In this document: piece after piece, positions 58,401 to 64,000 of the stretch
Numbering within the stretch: the first letter of the stretch is position 1
Layout: the number at the start of each line of letters is the position of its first letter
Origin: Leptodactylus fallax
Taxonomy: Eukaryota; Chordata; Amphibia; Anura; Leptodactylidae
Reading direction: 5' to 3'
Assembly: GCA_947044405.1 (NCBI GenBank)
Contig: CAMRHE010000501.1
Location: 1,046,001 to 1,110,000 of the forward strand
DNA length: 64,000 nt
Position numbers and translations under genes: made by a program
Notes under the pieces: model-generated
Database searches by the model: none
The model's input: only the letters and a program-made list of their open reading frames with translations
Told to the model about the DNA's origin: nothing

Positions 58401-60343
58401 CCCCGTCCTCTGTCCTGCCCTCTGTCCTGCCCTCCCGTCCTCTGTCCTGCCCTCCCGTCCTCTGTCCTGCCCTCCCGTCCTCTGTCCTGCCCTCCCGTCC
58501 TCTGTTCTGCCCTCTCGTCTTCTGTCCTGCCCTCTCGTCCTCTGTCCTGCCCTCTCGTCCTCTGTCCTGCCCTCTCGTCCTCTGTCCTGCCCTCCCGTTC
58601 TCTCTCCTGCCCTCCTGTCCTGCCCTCGCGTCCTCTGTCCTGCCCTCGCGTCCTCTGTCCTGCCCTCCTGTCCTGCCCTCGCGTCCTCTGTCCTGCCCTC
58701 GCGTCCTCTGTCCTGCCCTCCCGTCCTCTGTCCTGCCCTCCCGTCCTCTGTCCTGCCCTCTTGTCCTCTGTCCTGCCCTCCCGTCCTCTGTCCTGCCCTC
58801 CTGTCCTGCCCTCGCGTCCTCTGTCCTGCCCTCCCCGTCCTCTGTCCTGCTCTCCCGTCCTCTGTCCTGCCCTCCCGTCCTCTGTCCTGCCCTCCCGTCC
58901 TCTGTCCTGCCCTCCCGTTCTCTGTCCTGCCCTCTTGTCCTCTGTCCTGCCCTCTTGTCCTCTGTCCTGCCCTCCCGTCCTCTGTCCTGCCCTCCCGTCC
59001 TCTGTCCTGCCCTCGCGTCCTCTGTCCTGCCCTCGCGTCCTCTGTCCTGCCCTCCCGTCCTCTGTCCTGCCCTCCCGTCCTCTGTCCTGCCCTCCCGTCC
59101 TCTGTCCTGCCCTCCCGTTCTCTGTCCTGCCCTCCCCGTCCTCTGTCCTGCCCTCTTGTCCTCTGTCCTGCCCTCGCGTCCTCTGTCCTGCCCTCGCGTC
59201 CTCTGTCCTGCCCTCGCGTCCTCTGTCCTGCCCTCGCGTCCTCTGTCCTGCCCTCCCGTCCTCTGTCCTGCCCTCCCGTCCTCTGTCCTGCCCTCCCGTC
59301 CTCTGTCCTGCCCTCCCGTCCTCTGTCCTGCCCTCTTGTCCTCTGTCCTGCCCTCGCGTCCTCTGTCCTGCCCTCGCGTCCTCTGTCCTGCCCTCGCGTC
59401 CTCTGTCCTGCCCTCCCCGTCCTCTGTCCTGCCCTCTTGTCCTCTGTCCTGCCCTCCCCGTCCTCTGTCCTGCCCTCCACTCCTCTGTCCTGTCCTCTGT
59501 CCTGCCCTCTGTCCTGCCCTCCCGTCCTCTGTCCTGCCCTCCCGTTCTCTGTCCTGCTCTCCCCGTCCTCTGTCCTGCCCTCCCGTCCTCCGTCCTGCCC
59601 TCCCCGTCCTCCGTCCTGCCCTCCCCGTCCTCCGTCCTGCCCTCTTGTCCTCTGTCCTGCCCTCCCGTCCTCTGTCCTGCCCTCCCCGTCCTCTGTCCTG
59701 CCCTCCCCGTCCTCTGTCCTGCCCTCCCGTCCACTGTCCTGCCCTCCCGTCCTCTGTCCTGCCCTCCCCGTCCTCTGTCCTGCTCTCCCGTCCTCTGTCC
59801 TGCCCTCCCCGTCCTCTGTCCTGCCCTCCCGTCCTCTGTCCTGCCCTCCCGTCCACTGTCCTGCCCTCCCCGTCCTCTGTCCTGCCCTCCCCGTCCTCTG
59901 TCCTGCTCTCCCCGTCCTCTGTCCTGCCCTCCCCGTCCTCTGTCCTGCCCTCCCCGTCCTCTGTCCTGCCCTCCCCGTCCTCTGTCCTGCCCTCCCCGTC
60001 CTCTGTCCTGCCCTCCCCGTCCTCTGTCCTGCCCTCCCGTCCTCTGTCCTGCCCTCCCGTCCTCTGTCCTGCTCTCCCGTCCTCTGTCCTGCCCTCCTGT
60101 CCTCTGTCCTGCCCTCCCCGTCCTCTGTCTTGCCCTCGTGCCCGTCCTCACACTTTTTGCCCCCAGTGCATGCGCCACCAGGATGCGGCTGGAGTCCTCG
60201 GCTTCAGGGAGGCCGTGCTGACAGAAGACGTCCCCCCAGTACGCCGCCAGCTGACCCGCAGTCATTCCACTTCTTCCCGTGCTTCGGCCTGGCGCTGATT
60301 TAGGGGCAACTTTGGCAAGAAGACGTCGTAGTAAAGGATTCAT
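49419..60343 (-). CDS. hemk1: HemK methyltransferase family member 1 (release factor glutamine N5-methyltransferase, mitochondrial)
   Basis: Ten coding exons on the minus strand: 60343-60152, 55716-55625, 55091-54998, 54749-54627, 54453-54389, 54312-54263, 51159-51054, 50920-50825, 50742-50628 and 49452-49419. All junctions are GT-AG and all phases fit except for one extra base in exon 9; corrected length is 321 residues (human 338). The N-terminus is Arg/Lys-rich without acids for about 40 residues, like a mitochondrial presequence. The family's parts are all present: [16 protein letters not shown] (to 126), the SAM-binding LEVGCGSGA (148-156), AIDKSES, and the catalytic NPPY (223-226). The enzyme methylates the glutamine of the GGQ loop in mitochondrial release factors. 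The last exon ([10 protein letters not shown]) matches human PRFLHIRRSGP. I found no canonical AATAAA within about 1.7 kb downstream, so the 3' end is unsettled. Confidence 0.96.
49461..50573. repeat. 35-bp minisatellite filling hemk1 intron 9, about 32 copies
   Basis: The unit is GATGTACGGACAGGTCAGAC followed by ACGTGAGCGGCCACA. Nearly every unit contains CACGTG, the canonical E-box palindrome. On the transcribed (minus) sense each unit contains TCTGACC followed by pyrimidines, like a branch point. The intron is 1,175 bp, and this array makes up about 95% of it. Confidence 0.95.
50628..50742 (-). CDS. hemk1: hemk1 coding exon 9, with frameshift
   Basis: The acceptor is CTCCATCTACAG and the donor CAAgtaggt. 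It starts GDIFLE (human GSIFLE). The continuation [18 protein letters not shown] and VKDFCGK is in the neighbouring frame. The exon is 115 bp; 114 would keep phase from exon 8 to exon 10. Confidence 0.9.
50722..50727 (-). other. hemk1: G6 run (C6 on plus) with apparent +1 frameshift in hemk1
   Basis: Coding-sense CTGGAGGGGGGATCCGCG has six G after the A; five would give LEGDPR, in line with human LEVDPR. Unchanged, the frame runs into [11 protein letters not shown], which is unrelated to the family. Confidence 0.85.
50825..50920 (-). CDS. hemk1: hemk1 coding exon 8
   Basis: Acceptor CACTCCTAG, donor GGgtaagt. It encodes [20 protein letters not shown] and the start of the helix to LLLQPRG, matching human YEDPAALDGGEEGMDI. 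Confidence 0.93.
51054..51159 (-). CDS. hemk1: hemk1 coding exon 7 (catalytic NPPY)
   Basis: Acceptor CACCACACAG, donor CAGgtaggt. It encodes [20 protein letters not shown] then [19 protein letters not shown] is the motif that binds the target glutamine amide in HemK enzymes. Confidence 0.95.
51326..54064. repeat. 20-bp pyrimidine-rich minisatellite in hemk1 intron 6, about 135 copies
   Basis: The plus unit is ACCCCTCTGTCCTCCTCCAG, with CACACC, TTCTGCCCCCTCAAG and GTCCTCTTCC variants. The plus strand is almost purely C/T apart from single G and A positions, so hemk1 pre-mRNA (minus sense) is strongly purine-rich here. It fills 2.7 kb of a 3.1-kb intron. Very long Pro/Ser-Leu frames and their reverse are by-products. 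Confidence 0.96.
54164..54196. repeat. Dispersed 'actacaactctcagcatgct' motif
   Basis: ACTACAACTCTCAGCATGCT with GGGGAG lies inside hemk1 intron 6. A related string, CTACAACTCCCATCATG, is at about 33442. I recall this string as a common short interspersed motif in amphibian DNA; no function is implied. Confidence 0.4.
54263..54312 (-). CDS. hemk1: hemk1 coding exon 6
   Basis: Acceptor CCCCCTACAG, donor CCGgtgaga. It encodes [16 protein letters not shown] (human LRLQDRIWIIHLDMTS). Intron 5 before it is only 76 bp. Confidence 0.92.
54389..54453 (-). CDS. hemk1: hemk1 coding exon 5
   Basis: Acceptor GTGCCGTAG, donor CAGgtgaga. It encodes [20 protein letters not shown] and His. The Asp of AIDKS is the expected SAM ribose-contacting acidic residue. 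Confidence 0.93.
54627..54749 (-). CDS. hemk1: hemk1 coding exon 4 (SAM-binding motif I)
   Basis: Acceptor CTGCTGCAG, donor CAGgtaatg. It encodes 41 residues from [13 protein letters not shown] to LALLRRIPQ, including [12 protein letters not shown], the glycine-rich SAM-binding loop. Confidence 0.95.
54998..55091 (-). CDS. hemk1: hemk1 coding exon 3
   Basis: Acceptor CCCCGTGCAG, donor GAGgtaaga. It encodes [20 protein letters not shown] and [11 protein letters not shown], the conserved pre-catalytic segment of HemK proteins. Confidence 0.95.
55190..55535. repeat. 55-bp minisatellite in hemk1 intron 2, about 6 copies
   Basis: The unit starts GCAGCTCTGGATGTGACTGG, followed by AGTAGAAGACATGATGTAAC and ATCAGTATAGTGACT. 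It makes up most of the 533-bp intron. Confidence 0.93.
55625..55716 (-). CDS. hemk1: hemk1 coding exon 2
   Basis: Acceptor TTTCCTGCAG, donor AAAGgtgagt. It encodes [20 protein letters not shown] and [10 protein letters not shown], matching the linker FQSLRP...LTSQQL...RRLQR of human HEMK1. Confidence 0.93.
55880..60138. repeat. 20-bp CpG-containing pyrimidine-rich minisatellite in hemk1 intron 1 of the coding region, about 210 copies
   Basis: The plus unit is CTGCCCTCCCGTCCTCTGTC, with CTCGCGTCC, CCCCGTCC, CTTGTCC and CTGTCCTG deletions. It occupies 4.26 of the 4.44 kb between coding exons 1 and 2 and comes within 14 bp of the exon 1 donor. Many units contain CpG. The 1,152-codon Pro/Ser/Leu frame and the Gly/Arg/Asp frames on the other strand are by-products. 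Confidence 0.97.
60152..60343 (-). CDS. hemk1: hemk1 first coding exon
   Basis: The exon begins at 60346 after ACTGCAG; the ATG is the first in the exon, with G at -3. It encodes [16 protein letters not shown], a basic presequence-like start, then the helical [17 protein letters not shown] and HALGAKS. The donor is AGTgtgagg, phase 0. An intron acceptor directly before the ATG means there is at least one non-coding upstream exon. Confidence 0.93.
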
Positions 60344-60346
60344 GAC

Positions 60347-60729
60347 CTGCAGTGAGAGAGGACACTTCATAAGTCGAGATCTGCCACAATGACCCGACCC
60401 CCACAGAGCTGGGTCTTTACCGCGCCACCTCTGCTCATCCTGAGCCTCCTGATACATGAATGGAAGGTCAGAATTACAGTGAAAATGTCATTGTCACTGG
60501 CCACTTATATGCCATTCAGGGAGTGTGGAAAGCTGGGTACTGGCAGCTCTTACTGCAAGACCAAGAGGCCTCAGAATGAGCCAGAAAACCTGATAATGTA
60601 GATAAGAGCAGAGGAAGTCGCTGACATAACAATGGCGCTTCTAGGAACGCAGGGCGAGGTCTCCGCCCTCTCCACAACACACCCACCAATCATTAGATAA
60701 CAGGGGAAAAGGCGCTATTATGGGAGCGC
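60347..60729. other. hemk1 5' intron, unique part
   Basis: No exon is recognised. An end of the foldback family (TGCCATTCAGGGAGTGTGGA with AAGCTGGGT) lies at about 60511-60538. Confidence 0.45.
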
Positions 60730-61222
60730 TGTATGGCAGTATTAAGTGGGTACTATAAGGCAATATCATTAAGGCACTGTATGGCATCTTTATTATGTAC
60801 ATAGTGCATGGCAGTATTATATAGATACTGTATGGTGCTATTAAGTGGGTACTGCATGGGACTATTATGTAGGTACTGTATGGCAGTATTATGGGGGTGC
60901 TATATGGCGGTATTCTGTAGGTACTATATGGCAGTATTATGTGGGTACTGTACGGCAGTATTAGGTGGGTACTGTATGGCAGTATTATGTGGGTACTGTA
61001 CGGCAGTATTATATTGAGTACTGTATGGCAGTATTATGTGGCTACTGTATGGCAGTATTATGTGGGTACTGTACGGCAGTATTATATTGGGTACTGTATG
61101 TCAGTATTATGTGGGCACTGCACAACAGTATTATGTGGGCACTGTACGGCTGTATTATATGGGTACTGTACGGCTGTATTATATGGGTACTGTATGGCAG
61201 TATTATATGGGTACTGTAATTT
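60730..61222. repeat. 24-bp minisatellite, about 20 degenerate copies
   Basis: The unit is GTACTGTATGGCAGTATTAT followed by GTGG, degenerate at the left and more regular to the right. It shares the words ACTGTAT and AATAT with the 27-bp array 270 bp further on, so the two may have a common origin. Confidence 0.85.
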
Positions 61223-61490
61223 ATCACACTATGGACTTTGGAGTGGATATTGAGGTGATCTTCAGCCTCGGATTCTTTCCCAGGAGCAGATTCCTCAGGA
61301 AGACTAGTGGGTGCGTATCTATACAGCACCCTGAAAAACAGGGGCGCCCCTTACTGCCTGACATTGAAAACAATGCGAGGAGATTCTGGACCAAATTGCA
61401 AGCCGTTTTTGAGGTGGAATCCACCTGAATATCAACTCCAGAGTCCTCTGTGTGAATAGGCCCAAAGAAACACCCGACTGTAACAATCAG
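61223..61490. mobile_element. Foldback dispersed element between two arrays
   Basis: The left arm TTTGGAGTGGATATTGAGGT and the right arm CACCTGAATATCAACTCCAG are inverted copies; the interior includes CCCTGAAAAACAGGGGCGCC. It resembles a frog MITE with 'ggagtggatattgaggtgg' arms (recalled). No coding capacity. Its insertion may have split one older array into the 24-bp and 27-bp arrays. Confidence 0.55.
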
Positions 61491-61496
61491 GGGCAC

Positions 61497-63252
61497 TGTT
61501 TGGTGATAACATAGGAGCACTGTATAGCGATAATAATATAGGACCACTGTATAGCGGTAATAATATAGGACCACTGTATAGCGGTAATAATATAGGAGCA
61601 CTGTATAGCGATAATAATATAGGGGCACTGTAGAGTGATAATAATATAGGGCTCTGTACAGCGATAGGAGCTCTGTATAGCGATAATAATATAGGGGCAC
61701 TGTATAGAGATAATAATATAGGAGCACTGTATAGCGATAACATAGGAGAACTTTATAGCGATAAAAATATAGGACCACTGTATAGCGGTAATAATATAGG
61801 AGCACTGTATAGCGATAACAATATAGGAGCACTGTATAGCGATAATAATATAGGGGCACTGTAGAGTGATAATAATATAGGGGCACTGTACAGCGATAAT
61901 AATATAGGGGCACTGTATAGAGATAATAATATAGGAGCACTGTATAGCGATAAAAATATAGGAGCACTGTATGGTGGTAATAATATAGGAGCACTGTATA
62001 GCGGTAATAATATAGGAGCACTCTATAGCGGTAATAATATAAGAGCACTGTAAAGAGATAATAATATAGGAGCACTGTATGGCGGTAATAATATAGGGGC
62101 CCAGTATAGTGATAATAATATAGGAGCACAGTATAGCAATAATAATATAGGAGCACTGTATAGCGGTAATAATATAGGAGCACTGTATGGCAATAATAAT
62201 ATAGGAGCACTGTATAGCGATAATATAGGAGCACTGTATAGCGGTAATAATACAGGAGCACTGTATAGCGGTAATAATATAGGAGCACTGTATGGCAATA
62301 ATAATATAGGAGCACTGTATAGCGATAATATAGGAGCACTGTATAGCGGTAATAATACAAGAGCACTGTATAGCGGTAATAATATAGGAGCACTGTATAG
62401 CGGTAATAATATAGGAGCACTGTATAGCGGTAATATAGGAGCACTGTATAGCGGTAATAATATAGGAGCACTGTATAGCGGTAATATAGGAGCACTGTAT
62501 AGCAGTAATAATATAGGAGCACTGTATAGCGGTAATATAGGAGCACTGTATAGCGATAATATAGGAGCACTGTATAGCGGTAATAATATAGGAGCACTGT
62601 AAAGAGATAATAATATAGGAGCACTGTATGGCGGTAATAATATAGGGGCCCAGTATAGTGATAATAATATAGGGGCACAGTATAGCGATAATAATATAGG
62701 GGCACTGTATAGCAATAATAATATAGGAGCACTGTATAGCGGTAATAATATAGGAGCACTGTATAGCTGTAATAATATAGGAGCACTGTATAGCGGTAAT
62801 AATATAGGAGCACTGTATAGCGGTAATAATATAGGAGCACTGTATAGCGGTAATAATATAGGAGCACTGTATAGCGGTAATAATATAGGAGCACTGTATA
62901 GCGGTAATATAGGAGCACTGTATAGCGATAATATAGGAGCACTGTATAGCGGTAATATAGGAGCACTGTATAGCGGTAATATAGGAGCACTGTATAGCGG
63001 TAATAATATAGGAGCACTCTATAGCGGTAATAATATAGGAGCACTGTATAGCGGTAATAATATAGGAGCACTGTATAGCGGTAATATAGGAGCACTGTAT
63101 AGCGATAATATAGGAGCACTGTATAGCGGTAATATAGGAGCACTGTATAGCGGTAATATAGGAGCACTGTATAGCGGTAATAATATAGGAGCACTCTATA
63201 GCGGTAATATAGGAGCACTGTATAGCGGTAATATAGGAGCACTGTATAGCTG
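61497..63252. repeat. 27/24-bp minisatellite in the hemk1 5' intron, about 67 copies
   Basis: The unit is ACTGTATAGCGGTAATAATA followed by TAGGAGC, with 24-bp forms missing one AAT. The marker 'TAAAGAGATA' recurs 549 bp apart (62051 and 62600), and a block with 'TATAGCGATA' recurs 177 bp apart (62921 and 63098). The Tyr/Leu-rich frames on the minus strand are by-products. Confidence 0.95.
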
Positions 63253-63660
63253 AATGTCTGTGTTTTTTCCATACTCTCGGGTGATAGGCTGCTATCAAGC
63301 CACACCCACTTGACGTATGCTGTTCCCTTCCAGTGCACACACAGCCTGTCCTGTGGAGGTCGCTCCCGCCTCTGTATGACTTTAGGGAAAGCTGAGTGAC
63401 AACCAATATGTCCGCCATCACAGAGAGCACACGGCGGTCACCCAGCATCTATCTAAGACAATGCAATTATATGACGCTGAACTACAAGTCACAGCTTAAC
63501 CTGGGGTGTACAGAGGCATGCTTGAGCTTTTAGTTCTACATGCCACAGATATTACATGATTAATAGGACTGTAAGGCAATACAAATAACGCTTCAGAGAA
63601 CTGCAGGGGGCGCTGTGGTCACAGAGGAGCTAAGTGAGACCCAACTGCCCCGGGGAGCTA
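63253..63660. other. hemk1 5' intron, promoter-proximal unique part
   Basis: No exon is recognised. Ends of the foldback family (AGGGAAAGCTGAGTGACA at about 63384 and GGTCACCCAGC at about 63435) flank a short segment. Confidence 0.45.
63601..63615 (+). promoter_or_regulatory. CTCF-like motif near the hemk1 promoter
   Basis: CTGCAGGGGGCGCTG fits the CTCF core. It has the same orientation as the motifs at 25301-25381. Binding is inferred from sequence only. Confidence 0.4.
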
Positions 63661-63661
63661 A

Positions 63662-63990
63662 TCCTACCTGGCAGCTGAAGGGTTAACGCAGCGCGCTCAC
63701 ACGCGGGGACCTCCCATTTCCGGTGTCGTCAGGGAAAGAAGCTCCATCACATTGGTTCCGACGGATGTTTCCTTACGAGAAAAGGTTTTCTCTTTTTCTC
63801 CTCACAGAACTTTCTCCGTTTTCTTCCCCCAAGCCTTTGTGAAGACGTCAGCCTGCAATTATGGCTACGAATATGGTTTTTCCCAGAAGGCTTCTCACCC
63901 CAACTATGGGCGCGCCCTTAATAAATATGGCGACCTCCTTCGAGCGATTTTTGTTTTCTCATCCATAGCTAGCGCATGCGCATTGACACA
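63662..63990. promoter_or_regulatory. Candidate hemk1 promoter and non-coding first exon, possibly bidirectional
   Basis: TATA-less, CpG-containing sequence with ACCGGAAAT on the minus strand (ETS/GABP type, about 63716-63724), a perfect NRF1 palindrome GCGCATGCGC (63972-63981), an ATATGGCGACC YY1-like string near 63926 and GGCGCGCC near 63909. On the minus strand GCTGCCAGgtagga (junction 63668/63667) could be the donor of the non-coding first exon. NRF1 and ETS sites are typical of genes for mitochondrial proteins. In human the next gene beyond HEMK1 is C3orf18, transcribed away from it, so a shared promoter is plausible. Confidence 0.5.
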
Positions 63991-64000
63991 ATTACGCTGT

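Noticed and set aside
56840..60298. Open frame of 1,152 codons, plus strand, Pro/Ser/Leu/Cys repeats, running into unique sequence
   Set aside because: It is a reading of the 20-bp intronic array of hemk1 on the opposite strand; the tail overlaps the hemk1 first coding exon in antisense and has no homology of its own.
1..64000. tRNA, rRNA or other structured RNA genes
   Set aside because: I saw no A/B-box pairs with a cloverleaf, no rRNA-like stretch and no snRNA signature on either strand. A covariance-model search would be needed to exclude degenerate ones.

Overview
The window is vertebrate nuclear DNA, most likely from an anuran amphibian. It carries two spliced genes with GT-AG introns, in the convergent order known for human 3p21.31 (CISH tail to tail with HEMK1). 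It also carries short dispersed sequences that I recall as typical of frog genomes: a Tc1-like terminal repeat with the end CAGTGGGG, a foldback element starting GGCTGAGGCCCC, and 'gcgctatataaataa'-type tails. The species assignment is inference.

Layout. 1-29,140 is almost entirely tandem arrays: units of 36, 17 and 84 bp, a 14.7-kb pentamer-based array at 10.16-24.86 kb, then 28-bp and 21-bp arrays. 29.15-35.2 kb is the longest array-poor interval and holds cish (+ strand, 3 coding exons, 30194-32192). Upstream of cish lie a TATA box and a tandem pair of perfect STAT5-type sites; downstream is a poly(A) signal. 35.2-49.15 kb is intergenic: arrays with units of 66, 32, 34 and 141 bp, separated by short unique islands. 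49.4-64.0 kb is hemk1 (- strand, ten coding exons resolved with consistent splice phases, 60343-49419) and a candidate CpG-rich NRF1/ETS promoter at the right edge. Every hemk1 intron longer than about 300 bp is filled mainly by its own minisatellite. By my estimate tandem arrays make up roughly 47 kb of the 64 kb.

Function. cish encodes the cytokine-inducible SH2/SOCS-box inhibitor that limits STAT5 signalling. hemk1 encodes the HemK-family glutamine N5-methyltransferase that modifies the GGQ motif of mitochondrial release factors. They are neighbours by conserved synteny and are not known to share a pathway. Each gene has one coding exon interrupted by a single extra base in a homopolymer (C8 in cish exon 2, a G6 run in hemk1 exon 9). 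Because all other exon phases fit, assembly error is the simplest explanation, but real frameshifts are not excluded.

The many very long open frames (up to about 1,150 codons) lie inside arrays whose units lack stop codons, and I do not regard them as genes. I found no RNA genes, CRISPR arrays, prokaryotic systems or viral genes. Nothing here is clearly a new biological system. The most interesting signals are intron growth by minisatellites, arrays that multiply regulatory or splicing motifs (E-boxes, branch-point-like sequence), and a dispersed foldback repeat carrying STAT-type sites around cish.
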